Assembly (NCBI RefSeq): GCF_900141905.1
Contig: NZ_FQZF01000006.1
Coordinates: 124,001 to 188,000, forward strand
DNA length: 64,000 bases
Direction: 5' to 3'
From: Muricoccus roseus
Lineage (GTDB): Bacteria; Pseudomonadota; Alphaproteobacteria; Acetobacterales; Acetobacteraceae
This document shows, piece after piece, positions 1 through 8,673 of the stretch. Positions within the stretch are counted from its first letter, which is position 1. Each line of letters starts with the position of its first letter. The translations under genes were made by a program, and so were the position numbers. The notes under the pieces were generated by a model. That model was not told the DNA's origin. It did no database searches and worked only from the letters and a program-made list of their open reading frames with translations.

Positions 1-1112
1 ACGGCATCGCCGGGCGCCAGATGAACGTCCTTGGCTTCGACTACGGCTACCAGGCGCCACGCGCCGTCAGCCAGTACCAGGCGTGGACCGGGCGGGAGCG
101 CGTCGTCGCCATCCAGGGATGGGGCACGGCGGATACCGAGGCCCTGGTGCGCTTCGTGAACCGCGACCGTATTCCCTTCATCTCCGGTTCCTATTCCGCG
201 GCGCTGACCGACGCGGGCGGGAAGTCCGGGCGGCAGGGCGTCGAGGCCTCGCCCTACAACTTCTTCTTCGGCCCCTCCTATTCGGACGCGCTGCGCGGGA
301 TGCTGCGCTGGGCGGCCGATGACTGGAAGGCGCGGGGCGGGCAGGGGCGGCCGAAATACGTCCATATGGGCGGCAACCACCCCTATCCGAATTCGCCGAA
401 GGAGGCGGGCGAAGCCATGGCGCGGGAGCTCGGCTTCGAGGTGCTGCCCGCCATCCAGTTCGCCCTCACCCCGGGCGACTACACCGCCCAGTGCCTGACG
501 CTGAAGCAGCAGGGCGCGAACTACGCCTATCTCGGCAACACGGCCGGCTCCAACATCTCCGTCCTGCGCGCCTGCCAGACCGCGGGGGTGCAGGTCCAGT
601 TCATGGGCAATGTCTGGGGCATGGACGAGAACGCCATGAAGGCCGCGGGCAGTGCCGCCAACGGCGTGGTCTTCCCCGTGCGCACCCAGGTTGTGACGGG
701 GCAGGACGCGCCGGGGATGGAGACCATCCGCGCCATCAGCCGCATCTCCGACCCCTCGGGTACTGCCTACCGCCCTGTCCACTACCTCGCCGGCGCCTGC
801 GCCGCGATGCTGATGGTCGAGGCTATGGACACGGCCGCAGCAAACGGCGGACAGGTCACGGGCGAGCGGATCCAGAAGGGCTTCTACGAGCGCGCCAACT
901 GGGTGCCCAAGGGCTTCGAGGGTGTCTGCACGCCGTCCACTTTCACCGCGGAGGACCATCGCGGGACCATGCGCGTGGCCATCTATCGCGCCGTGGTGAA
1001 TGGCGACACCTCCCAGGGTTCGGTCGCCGAGCTGATGCGCGCGGGCACCATGCGGCTGGAGCCGGTGACCACAGTGGAGCTTGAGCGCAAGCGCGAGCTG
1101 CTGGGCTGGTGA
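1..1112 (+). CDS. ABC transporter substrate-binding protein, branched-chain amino acid type (5' end missing)
   Basis: The reading frame is open from the window edge (first full codon at base 3), so this is the C-terminal ~370 residues of a longer protein and its signal peptide lies outside. The visible part matches the periplasmic Leu/Ile/Val-type binding fold (Peripla_BP_6): a 'YVHMGGNHPYPNS' segment and repeated lobes such as 'GANYAYLGNTAGSNISVLRACQ'. In this family the protein captures a small acid or amino acid in the periplasm and delivers it to LivHM/LivFG. The downstream ATPase gene overlaps its stop codon, which supports a single operon. The substrate cannot be read from sequence. The neighbouring acyl-CoA ligase-like gene hints at an organic or aromatic acid rather than an amino acid, but this is inference. 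Confidence 0.85.
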   Translation, partial: GIAGRQMNVLGFDYGYQAPRAVSQYQAWTGRERVVAIQGWGTADTEALVRFVNRDRIPFISGSYSAALTDAGGKSGRQGVEASPYNFFFGPSYSDALRGMLRWAADDWKARGGQGRPKYVHMGGNHPYPNSPKEAGEAMARELGFEVLPAIQFALTPGDYTAQCLTLKQQGANYAYLGNTAGSNISVLRACQTAGVQVQFMGNVWGMDENAMKAAGSAANGVVFPVRTQVVTGQDAPGMETIRAISRISDPSGTAYRPVHYLAGACAAMLMVEAMDTAAANGGQVTGERIQKGFYERANWVPKGFEGVCTPSTFTAEDHRGTMRVAIYRAVVNGDTSQGSVAELMRAGTMRLEPVTTVELERKRELLGW

Positions 1113-1951
1113 TGTTGGACACCGCGCAGCACCCGGCCTCCGCCGCAGCATCGGCCGCCGCGCCGCCGCTGCTGGAGGTGGCGAATATCGAGGTCGTCTA
1201 CAACGACGTCATCCTGGTGCTGCGCGGCCTCTCGCTCGCCGTGCCGCAGGGCGGGATCGTGGCGCTTCTCGGGGCCAATGGCGCCGGGAAGTCCACGACG
1301 CTGAAGGCGATCAGCGGCCTTCTGAAAACGGAGGAAGGCGAGGTCACGCGCGGCGAGGTGCGCTTCGCCGGTGAACGCATCGACGGCATCGACCCGCATG
1401 ACATCGTCCGGCGCGGCATCTTCCAGGTGATGGAGGGGCGCCGCATCGTCGCCGACATGACCTGCCTCGAGAATCTCCGCCTCGGCGCCTTCACGCGCCG
1501 GGACAACGAGATCCGCCGCGACATCGAGATGGTCTATTCCTTCTTCCCGCGGCTGAAGGAACGCACCGGCCTCGCGGGCTACCTTTCGGGCGGGGAGCAA
1601 CAGATGCTGGCCATCGGCCGCGCGCTGATGGCGCGTCCGAAGCTGATCCTCATGGACGAGCCCTCCATGGGTCTTTCGCCGCTGCTGGTGAAGGAGGTGT
1701 TCGGCATCATCCGCCGCATCAACAGCGAGCTCGGCGTCACCATCCTGCTGGTGGAACAGAATGCCCGCATGGCCCTCTCCGTCGCGCAGTACGGCTACGT
1801 GATGGAGCAGGGAAAGGTGGTACTGGACGGAACGGCGGAGGCGCTGGCCGCGAATGAGGACGTGAAGGAGTTCTACCTCGGCGGCCATGGCGCGGAGCGG
1901 AAATCCTTCCGCAACCTCAAATCCTATAAGCGCCGGAAGCGCTGGCTTTGA
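1112..1951 (+). CDS. ABC transporter ATP-binding protein, LivF type
   Basis: Cytoplasmic ATPase subunit of a branched-chain amino-acid-type importer, 279 residues. Walker A (GANGAGKST) lies near residues 54-62, the signature LSGGEQQ near 160, and Walker B 'LILMDEPSMGLSP' just after. The D-loop and H-loop region ('ILLVEQNARMAL') is intact. The start is either ATG at 1112 or GTG at 1109; ATG overlaps the TGA of the binding protein by one base. There is an Ala/Pro-rich N-terminal extension of about 18 residues before the domain and a basic C-terminal tail (KSYKRRKRWL). Tails of this kind occur in LivF copies paired with acyl-CoA ligase-like genes. The permease and LivG genes must lie upstream of the window. 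Confidence 0.9.
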   Translation: MLDTAQHPASAAASAAAPPLLEVANIEVVYNDVILVLRGLSLAVPQGGIVALLGANGAGKSTTLKAISGLLKTEEGEVTRGEVRFAGERIDGIDPHDIVRRGIFQVMEGRRIVADMTCLENLRLGAFTRRDNEIRRDIEMVYSFFPRLKERTGLAGYLSGGEQQMLAIGRALMARPKLILMDEPSMGLSPLLVKEVFGIIRRINSELGVTILLVEQNARMALSVAQYGYVMEQGKVVLDGTAEALAANEDVKEFYLGGHGAERKSFRNLKSYKRRKRWL

Positions 1952-3183
1952 GCGCCTTCTTCGACGGGCTGGAGACCCGCGCGCCGGAGGAGCGGGAAGC
2001 CGCCCTCTTGGCAGGCCTGCCGGCCTTCCTCACCCGGGCCGCCGCCGGATCGGCGCATGCGCGGCGCGTGCTGGACGGCACCGCGCCGGCCGACGTCACC
2101 TCGCGCGAGGCGCTGGCGCGCCTGCCGGTGACGCGGAAGTCCGAGCTCATCGGCGCCCAGGCTGCGGAGCCGCCCTTTGCGGGGCTGAACGGCATGCCGG
2201 TGGGGCAGCTGGCCCGCATCTTCGTCTCGCCAGGCCCTATCCACGAGCCGCAGGGTCAGGCGGTGGACAGCTTCCGCTTCGCACGCGCGCTGCACGCTAC
2301 CGGCCTGCGCGCCGGCGACATCCTGCAGAACTGCTTCGCCTATCACTTCACCCCTGCCGGCTTCATGCTGGAGGGAGGGGCCCGGGCGCTGGGCTGCCCG
2401 GTCATCCCCGCTGGCACGGGCAACACCGAGGCGCAGGCACGCGCCATGGCGCATCTGCGGCCACGCGCCTATTCCGGCACGCCGGACTTCCTGAAAACGG
2501 TTCTGGAACGCGCGGATGAGCTGGGGCTCGACGTGTCGTCGCTGCGCCTGGGCCATGTCTCCGGCGGCGCCTACCTGCCCTCGCTCCGCCAGTTCTACGC
2601 CGATCGTGGACTGACGGTCCTGCAATCCTACGCAACGGCCGAATGCGGCGTGATCGCCTACGAGAGCGAGGCGCGCCAAGGGCTGATCCTCGACGAGGGC
2701 GTGCTGGTCGAGATCGTGCGCCCAGGCACCGGCGACCCGGCGCCAGAAGGCGAGGTGGGCGAGGTGGTGGTGACGGTCTTCGATGAGGCCTACCCGCTGA
2801 TCCGCTTCGCGACCGGCGACCTCTCGGCGTTCATGCCCGGCTCCAGCCCCTGCGGCCGCACCAACCGCCGCATCCGGGGCTGGATGGGCCGCGCCGACCA
2901 GGCGGCCAAGGTGCGCGGCCTGTTCGTGCGGCCCGAGATGGTGGCGGAGCTGGCACGGCAATGCCCGGGGCTCGGCCGTCTGCGCCTCGTCATTTCGGAA
3001 GACCAGGGGCGCGACCGGATGGAACTGCGCGCCGAGGCGGCCGAGGACCCGGCCCTTCGGGAGCGCCTGGCTGCGGCGCTGCATGCCGTCACCCGGCTGC
3101 GCGGGGGCGTGGCGCTGGTACCCCCGGGCAGTCTGCCGAATGATGGCAAGGTGGTGGACGATACGCGGCCCCTGCCGGGGTGA
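1948..3183 (+). CDS. PaaK-like AMP-dependent CoA ligase family protein
   Basis: 411 residues, starting with TTG inside the stop codon of the ATPase gene (TTGA overlap), so translation is probably coupled. The fold signature is that of phenylacetate-CoA ligase-type adenylating enzymes: 'SYATAECGVIAYES' in the position of the PaaK Tyr/Glu motif, 'RFATGDLSAF' in place of the R-TGD hinge, and 'RGLFVRPEMVAEL' in the C-terminal domain. The usual Ser/Thr/Gly-rich phosphate loop is replaced by 'FVSPGPIHEPQG', so ATP use may be altered. Members of this divergent branch are often found beside Liv-type transporters. A role in activating the imported acid is plausible but unproven. Confidence 0.75.
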   Translation: MSAFFDGLETRAPEEREAALLAGLPAFLTRAAAGSAHARRVLDGTAPADVTSREALARLPVTRKSELIGAQAAEPPFAGLNGMPVGQLARIFVSPGPIHEPQGQAVDSFRFARALHATGLRAGDILQNCFAYHFTPAGFMLEGGARALGCPVIPAGTGNTEAQARAMAHLRPRAYSGTPDFLKTVLERADELGLDVSSLRLGHVSGGAYLPSLRQFYADRGLTVLQSYATAECGVIAYESEARQGLILDEGVLVEIVRPGTGDPAPEGEVGEVVVTVFDEAYPLIRFATGDLSAFMPGSSPCGRTNRRIRGWMGRADQAAKVRGLFVRPEMVAELARQCPGLGRLRLVISEDQGRDRMELRAEAAEDPALRERLAAALHAVTRLRGGVALVPPGSLPNDGKVVDDTRPLPG

Positions 3184-3210
3184 TTGGGCGCCGCCGGGGG
3201 TCTGGGCTGT

Positions 3211-3448
3211 CGGTCTGTCCCGGGGAGAGAAAGAAGGAATTCTTCCTCTCCCCGGGCCCCTCACCATCATCTTTTTCTTCGAGTTTGGAATCACCGGGCT
3301 GACGGTGCGCCTCGGGTCATGGACCCGAGGCGACTGCAAACGCCGGAAGGGCACCCTCAATCAGAGACCCCTTTGATCCCGGGTATCCACGGCAGTCAGA
3401 CGGGGTTCCAAGGGCCTCGGGCCCTTGGCGGAAAGGGGCGGAGCCCTC
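3211..3448 (+). repeat. Structured intergenic repeat, copy 1
   Basis: About 240 bp that recur, by eye nearly unchanged, in inverted orientation at 11035-11272. Three hairpins are visible: an imperfect long stem around the GAATTC at 3237-3242 (about 3218-3256), CCTCGGGTC/GACCCGAGG at 3310-3330, and CCAAGGGCC/GGCCCTTGG at 3408-3428. Between them lies a conserved linear stretch including CGACTGCAAACG and CCACGGCAGTCAGACGGGG. It fills the gap between the convergent ends of the ligase gene and the YifB gene. No credible protein is encoded. It may act as a bidirectional terminator, a REP-like element or a small structured RNA. Confidence 0.8.
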
Positions 3449-3473
3449 ATCGAACACCACCCGCCGACCAGGA

Positions 3474-4994
3474 TCACCCCGCCGCAGGCCGGCGCTGCCG
3501 GAAGGTGAGGGCCTCTGCGACATGGGGCCGTGCCACCATGGACTCACCCGCGAGGTCGGCGATGCTCCGGGCCACTCGCAGCGTGCGGGTGAAGCCCCGG
3601 CTTGAGAGGGAAAGGCGCTCCGCGGCCGTTTCCGCAAGGGCCAGGGCTTCCGGCGCGAAGCCTTCCCGCATGGCCTCCACCGGTGCCTCGGAATTTGTGC
3701 TGATGCCCAGGCCCTCGTAGCGGGCGCGTTGGGCCTGCCGGGCGGCGGCGACCCGCGCCGCCACCTCCGCGCTCGTCTCGCCGGTCGGGGCGCGGGCGAG
3801 CTCGCGCGGCGGGATGGGCTGCACTTCGATCGTCAGGTCGATGCGGTCCAGCAGCGGGCCTGAGAGCTTGGCCTGGTAGGTCTCGCCGCAGCGGGGCGCG
3901 GTGCCGCATTCCCGGGCGGCATCGCCGAGGTAGCCGCAGCGGCAGGGATTCATCGCCGCCACGAGCTGCACGCGGGCGGGGTAGCTCACATGGGCGGCCG
4001 CGCGCGCGACCATCACTCGGCCGGTCTCCAAAGGCTGCCGCAGGGCTTCGAGCGCGGGGCGGGGGAATTCGGGCAGCTCATCGAGGAAGAGCACGCCGCG
4101 ATGGGCGAGGCTGATCTCGCCGGGCCGGGCCTTGGGCCCTCCGCCGGTCAGTGCCGCCTGGGAGGCGGAATGGTGCGGGTCCCGAAAGGGCGGGCGGGGG
4201 CTGATGCGCCCCCCTTCCAGCCCGCCCGCGACCGAGCGCACGAGGCTGACCTCCAAGGCCTCGGAGGGAGAGAGGTCGGGCAGCAAACCGGGCAGCCGCG
4301 CGGCGAGCATCGACTTTCCGGATCCGGGCGGCCCGACCATCAGCAGGTGGTGCGATCCCGCGGCCGCGATTTCCAGCGCCCGCTTCGCACTTTCCTGCCC
4401 GCGTACCTCGGAAAGGCACGGGCCGCGCGCCGCATCGGCCGCCGGGGAGGCGGGGGCAGGGGGCGAGAGAAGCTGGCGCCCCTGGAAATGGGCGATCAGC
4501 GCCCGGAGGTCCGGCGCCGCCACGGCTTCCGTGGCCCCGGCCCAGCACGCTTCGGCGCCCTGGGAAGCGGGGCAGACCAGCCCCAGCTCGCGTTCGCCGC
4601 AGGCCAGGGCGGCGGGAAGCACCCCCGCCACGGGCTGGATGCTGCCATCCAGCGCCAACTCGCCCATGGCCGCGAAATGCGCGAGCTCATCCGCCGGGAT
4701 CACGCCCATGGCGGCGAGGAGCCCGAGGGCAATGGGCAGGTCGAAATGGCTGCCCTCCTTGGGGAGATCCGCGGGGGCGAGGTTCACCAGGATGCGCTTG
4801 GGCGGTAGCGAGAGCCCGAGGCCCGAGAGCACCGCCCGCACGCGCTCCCGGCTTTCGCCGACGGCCTTGTTGGCGAGGCCGACCACGGTGAAGGCGGGCA
4901 GCCCCGTGGCGACCTGCACCTGGACCTCGACCGGAACCGCCTCGACGCCGTGGAAGGAGAAGGTCGTGACGCGGGCGAGGCTCACCCGCGCCAC
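3474..4994 (-). CDS. YifB/ComM family Mg chelatase-like AAA ATPase
   Basis: 506 residues, the usual length for YifB/ComM. The N-terminal ChlI-like domain begins 'RVTTFSFHGVEAVPVEVQV' and contains 'LVNLAPADLPKEGSHFDLP'. The AAA core has Walker A 'GPPGSGKSML' near residue 220, Walker B 'GVLFLDELPEF', and the 'NPCRCGYLGD' segment with two cysteines; the C-terminal Mg_chelatase_C domain follows. ComM-type proteins are hexameric helicases that promote branch migration during natural transformation, so a role in recombination of incoming DNA is the best guess. The start codon lies within the last 13 bases of the upstream deacetylase gene, so the two are likely co-transcribed. No competence genes are visible nearby. 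Confidence 0.92.
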   Translation of the reverse strand: MARVSLARVTTFSFHGVEAVPVEVQVQVATGLPAFTVVGLANKAVGESRERVRAVLSGLGLSLPPKRILVNLAPADLPKEGSHFDLPIALGLLAAMGVIPADELAHFAAMGELALDGSIQPVAGVLPAALACGERELGLVCPASQGAEACWAGATEAVAAPDLRALIAHFQGRQLLSPPAPASPAADAARGPCLSEVRGQESAKRALEIAAAGSHHLLMVGPPGSGKSMLAARLPGLLPDLSPSEALEVSLVRSVAGGLEGGRISPRPPFRDPHHSASQAALTGGGPKARPGEISLAHRGVLFLDELPEFPRPALEALRQPLETGRVMVARAAAHVSYPARVQLVAAMNPCRCGYLGDAARECGTAPRCGETYQAKLSGPLLDRIDLTIEVQPIPPRELARAPTGETSAEVAARVAAARQAQRARYEGLGISTNSEAPVEAMREGFAPEALALAETAAERLSLSSRGFTRTLRVARSIADLAGESMVARPHVAEALTFRQRRPAAG

Positions 4995-6013
4995 TCACCG
5001 AGGAAGCGGGCGAGCAGGCCGCCGATGACATCGACGTTGTACCCGCCCTCCTGGATGATGGCGGTCGGCAGGCCAAGGGCGGCGATGGCCGCGCTCGCGC
5101 GGGCGAAGCCATCCTCGGTCACGCGCAGCGCGGCCAGCGGCTCGTCCTCGGAGGCATCGAAGCCGAGGGAGACCACCAGCGCCTCCGCCCCGAAGGCACG
5201 GATGCGCGCGATCCCGGCGGCCACCGCCTCGAGCCACGCCACGTCGCCGGTGCCCATCGCCTGGGGCAGGTTCAGGTTGAAGCCGGCGCCGTCGCCCGCG
5301 CCGGTCTCGGCCGCATGGCCGACGAACCAGGGGTAATAGGCGTCCGGATCGGCATGGATGGAGACGGTGAGCACGTCCGGCCGCGTCCAGAAGATGCCCT
5401 GGGTGCCGTTGCCGTGGTGGCTGTCGATGTCGAGCACGGCCACCCGGGCCGCGCCCGCATCGCGCAACGCCTGGGCGGCGAGGGCCGCGTTGTTCACATA
5501 GCAATGGCCGCCGGCCCGGGCCGCATAGGCATGGTGCCCCGGCGGGCGGCAGAGGGCATAGGCGGTGCCGCCCTTCGCGGCCACGCCGGCCGCCGCCAGG
5601 GCGCAGCCCCCCGCGGCCTGCGCCGCCTGCCAGGTTCCGGCGCCCACGGGGCAGGCCGTGTCAGCCGTGTACCAGCCCGCCTTGCCCACGGCTCGGGTGG
5701 AGGGGCGGGCCCCCTGGGCCAGCATCTCCGGCGAGGGATGGATGTTCGAGACGATCTCGGGCCCGGCGCCAGGGATGGTGGCCCATTCGGCCGGTCCGTC
5801 GCGCAGCCAGTCCAGATAGTCCGGCGCGTGGACGCGCTCGAGCGCGGCGCGCTCGGGCAGTGCCGGCGCTTCCGCGGTGATGCCGAGCGCCTTCAACCCG
5901 CCGCGCAGGGCGGCCGCCCGGGCCGGCACCTCGAAGTTCGGGCGCAGCACGCCGCGCATGAGGAAGAATTGCGGCGCATGCGCGGATTCCAGCGGGTGAT
6001 CGAAGGCTTGCAT
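4982..6013 (-). CDS. Histone deacetylase family protein (acetylpolyamine amidohydrolase-like)
   Basis: 343 residues from ATG at 6013. An upstream in-frame extension to 6268 is rejected because it would cover the divergent promoter and the neighbouring gene. The arginase/HDAC fold is marked by RPPGHHA (catalytic His pair), 'GHCYVNNAA', the zinc ligands in DIDSHHGNGTQ and in 'SLGFDASEDEPL', and the closing 'QEGGYN' loop. Bacterial members remove acetyl or similar groups from polyamines or small amides in the cytoplasm. It overlaps the start of the YifB gene by 13 bp. It faces an operon of other metal-dependent amidohydrolases across a 115 bp gap. The true substrate is unknown. Confidence 0.88.
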   Translation of the reverse strand: MQAFDHPLESAHAPQFFLMRGVLRPNFEVPARAAALRGGLKALGITAEAPALPERAALERVHAPDYLDWLRDGPAEWATIPGAGPEIVSNIHPSPEMLAQGARPSTRAVGKAGWYTADTACPVGAGTWQAAQAAGGCALAAAGVAAKGGTAYALCRPPGHHAYAARAGGHCYVNNAALAAQALRDAGAARVAVLDIDSHHGNGTQGIFWTRPDVLTVSIHADPDAYYPWFVGHAAETGAGDGAGFNLNLPQAMGTGDVAWLEAVAAGIARIRAFGAEALVVSLGFDASEDEPLAALRVTEDGFARASAAIAALGLPTAIIQEGGYNVDVIGGLLARFLGEWRG

Positions 6014-6128
6014 GGAGGCCGACCCTATGGGCCGCCCAGGGGCTTGTCCACGCGCGGCGCGCCCCCTGTCTCGACACCCGGCGCCGAGGGAGTAGCCTGC
6101 GCGCCTTCCACCCGACCAGGACGACCCG

Positions 6129-7421
6129 ATGCCCCCTCTCGACCCCGGTGCCAAGCGCGCGATCCTGGATGCCGTGACGGCGCTGGAGGGGGGGGCGATC
6201 GAGCGACTCGCGGCGCTCGTCCGGTGCGACTCCACGCTGGGCAATGAAGCCGGGGCGCTCGACCTCATGGCGGCGAATTATGAGTCGCTTGGCCTTTCCG
6301 CGCGCCGCGTGCCGACCGACCCGGAGGCGCTGAAGGACCATCCCGGCTTCTCGCCGCCGCTGATCTCCTACGCCGGGCGCGACAATGTCGCGGCCATTCA
6401 TACCCCGCGCGAGACGAAGGGCCGCAGCCTCGCCCTGCAGGGCCATGTGGACGTGGTGCCGGAGGGCGCGGCCGATCTCTGGATCACCCCGCCCTATGAG
6501 CCCTCCATCCGGGATGGCCGCATGTACGGCCGGGGTGCGGGCGACATGAAGGCGGGCATCGTCTCCTACCTCACGGCCTTCCAGGCCCTGAAGCTGGCTG
6601 GGCTGCAGCCCGCCGCCTCCGTGCAGATGCAGGCCGTGATCGAGGAGGAGTGCAGCGGCAACGGGGCGCTGGCCACCATGCTGGCCATGCCGCGCACGGA
6701 TGCGGTGGTGATCCCCGAGCCCGGGCCGGGGCTGGCCGCGATCTACTCGGCCGAGGTGGGCGTCGTCTGGGCCTGGGTGACGGTCACGGGCCGCCCGACG
6801 CATGTGCGGGACATGCATGCGGGCATCAATGCCATCGAGGGGGCGATGAGCATCGCGCGCCGCTTCAAGGACTATGAGAACGAGCGGAACCGCGCGGAGA
6901 ACATCCATGCGGCCTTCCGGGGCGTGAACCATCCGGTGAACGTCAACCTCGGTACGGTCGAGGGCGGCGAGTGGAACTCCTCCGTCCCCACCCGCGCGCG
7001 GATCGGGCTGCGCGTCGGGGTGATGCTCGGCTACAGCGCGGCGCGGACCAAGGCGGATATCGAGCGCATCGTGTCCGAGGCCGCGGCCGACCCGGCGCTG
7101 CGCGGCACCCAGGTGAAGCTCGAGTTCAAGGGCTTCATGGCCGATCCCTGCGCCTTCGATATGGAAAGCGAGATCTGCCAGCTCGCCCGTCGCTCCTATG
7201 CCGAGGTGTCGGGCGGCGAGCTGCGCGAGTATCCCGCGACGGGCCTGACCGACGGCCGCTTCTTCACCCTCTACCAGGACACGCCGGTCGCCTGCTTCGG
7301 GCCGGACGCTCAGGAGATCCACGGCATCGACGAAAGCGTCGGCCTCGCCTCCATGCACAACATCACCCGCAGCATCGCGCTGCTGATGGCCGAGTGGTGC
7401 GGGGTGGAGAAGGCGGCGTGA
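6129..7421 (+). CDS. M20 family deacylase, ArgE/DapE-like
   Basis: 430 residues. The co-catalytic metal site of M20 peptidases is complete: 'LQGHVDVVPEG' (His, Asp), 'YGRGAGDMKAG' (bridging Asp), 'VIEEECSGNGA' (catalytic Glu pair) and 'QEIHGIDESV' (C-terminal His). The middle part is the dimerisation domain ('VTVTGRPTHVRDMHAGINA'). Family members hydrolyse N-acyl or N-succinyl amino acids and some dipeptides in the cytoplasm. It opens a five-gene plus-strand operon, and its stop overlaps the GTG of the next gene (GTGA). The companions suggest catabolism of modified amino acids or peptides rather than arginine or lysine synthesis. Confidence 0.9.
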   Translation: MPPLDPGAKRAILDAVTALEGGAIERLAALVRCDSTLGNEAGALDLMAANYESLGLSARRVPTDPEALKDHPGFSPPLISYAGRDNVAAIHTPRETKGRSLALQGHVDVVPEGAADLWITPPYEPSIRDGRMYGRGAGDMKAGIVSYLTAFQALKLAGLQPAASVQMQAVIEEECSGNGALATMLAMPRTDAVVIPEPGPGLAAIYSAEVGVVWAWVTVTGRPTHVRDMHAGINAIEGAMSIARRFKDYENERNRAENIHAAFRGVNHPVNVNLGTVEGGEWNSSVPTRARIGLRVGVMLGYSAARTKADIERIVSEAAADPALRGTQVKLEFKGFMADPCAFDMESEICQLARRSYAEVSGGELREYPATGLTDGRFFTLYQDTPVACFGPDAQEIHGIDESVGLASMHNITRSIALLMAEWCGVEKAA

Positions 7422-8671
7422 GCACCGTCCCGCGCAACATCCCCTTCTCCGGCGCGCGCCTGTGGGATTCGCTGATGGAGATGGCCCGCATCGGCGCCAC
7501 CCCGAAAGGCGGCTGCAACCGGCAGACCCTGACGCCGCTGGACGCCGAGGGGCGGGCACTGCTCGCGCGCTGGGGCAGGGAGGTGGGGCTGACCCTCACC
7601 ACGGATCGCCTCGGCAACATGGCGCTGCTGCGCCCGGGGCGCGATCCGTCCCGCCGCCCCGTCGCCATCGGCAGTCATCTCGACACCCAGCCGACCGGCG
7701 GCAAGTTCGACGGCGTGCTGGGCGTGCTGGCCGGGCTCGAAGTGATGCGCGCCCTGCATGAATCCGGGACCGAGACGGAGGCGCCGCTCCTCCTCATCAA
7801 TTGGACGAATGAGGAGGGGGCCCGCTTCTCGCCGCCGATGATGGGCAGCGGCGCCGCCATGGGCGCCTTCAACGAGCAGCAGGTGCTGGACACGCGGGAC
7901 CCGGAGGGTGCCCGCTTCGGCGAGGCGCTGGAGGCCATCGGCTGGGCCGGGCCGGAAGACCCGGCGGCGCTTCGGAACCTCGAAGCCTATTTCGAGCTGC
8001 ATATCGAGCAGGGGCCCGTGCTGGAGCGGGAGGGGATCGATGTCGGCGTCGTCACCCATGCGCTGGCCCAGCAATGGTTCGACGTGGTGGTGACGGGCGA
8101 GGAATCCCATGCGGGCGGCGCCATGTCGCACCGGCACGATGCGCTCGTGGCCGCCTCGGTGCTCATCCGGGCGCTCGAGTCCATCGCGCTCGGCGCAGGC
8201 GGCGACGGGCGCGCGACAGTGGGGCGCATCGCCGTGGAGCCCTCCAGCCGCAATGTCGTGCCCGCCGTCGCGCGCTTCAGCGTCGACCTCCGGCACGGGG
8301 ACGAGGTGGTGCTGGACGCCATGGCCGCCGCGCTACGCGACAAGGCGGCCGCCGTCGCGGAGGAGCGCGGCGTCTCGGTGGAGGTCACGCCCTTCTGGGC
8401 CTTTCCGCAGACCGGTTTCGACCCGGTCCTCGCCGAGCGCCTGCGGGTCGCCGCGCGGGCCCGGGGCATCTCCTTCCGCGACATGCCGACGGGCATCGGC
8501 CATGATGCCGTCTATGTCGCCCGGCAGGTGCCGGCGGTGATGATCTTCAGCCCCTGCCATGGCGGCATCAGCCACAACGAGGCGGAGAGCATCACGCCGG
8601 AATGGGCCGAGGCGGGGCTGCTCGTCCTGGCCGATGCGGTGGTCGCCACCGCTGGCATCGCGAGGTCCTGA
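7418..8671 (+). CDS. Zn-dependent hydrolase, N-carbamoyl-L-amino-acid / allantoate amidohydrolase family
   Basis: 417 residues from GTG at 7418, chosen because it overlaps the preceding stop and gives the normal family length; the open frame further upstream is a shadow. M20 hallmarks are 'AIGSHLDTQPTGGKFDG' (His, Asp), 'NWTNEEGARFSP' (Glu-Glu), 'FELHIEQGPVLE' (His) and 'GGISHNEAE' (last metal His). 'ESHAGGAMSHRHDAL' is the substrate-binding dimer loop. AmaB/HyuC/AllC enzymes cleave N-carbamoyl amino acids, allantoate or ureidoglycine analogues. No hydantoinase or allantoinase is visible in the window, so the exact substrate stays open. Confidence 0.9.
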   Translation: MSTVPRNIPFSGARLWDSLMEMARIGATPKGGCNRQTLTPLDAEGRALLARWGREVGLTLTTDRLGNMALLRPGRDPSRRPVAIGSHLDTQPTGGKFDGVLGVLAGLEVMRALHESGTETEAPLLLINWTNEEGARFSPPMMGSGAAMGAFNEQQVLDTRDPEGARFGEALEAIGWAGPEDPAALRNLEAYFELHIEQGPVLEREGIDVGVVTHALAQQWFDVVVTGEESHAGGAMSHRHDALVAASVLIRALESIALGAGGDGRATVGRIAVEPSSRNVVPAVARFSVDLRHGDEVVLDAMAAALRDKAAAVAEERGVSVEVTPFWAFPQTGFDPVLAERLRVAARARGISFRDMPTGIGHDAVYVARQVPAVMIFSPCHGGISHNEAESITPEWAEAGLLVLADAVVATAGIARS

Positions 8672-8673
8672 GC

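Noticed and set aside
3184-3720. Open frames running through repeat copy 1, and similar ones through copy 2
   Set aside because: The shared peptide stretches come from the DNA repeat; frames diverge after small indels and no start or ribosome site is convincing.
4982-6268. Extended start of the deacetylase frame to 6268
   Set aside because: It would overlap the divergent M20 gene; conserved sequence begins at the ATG at 6013.
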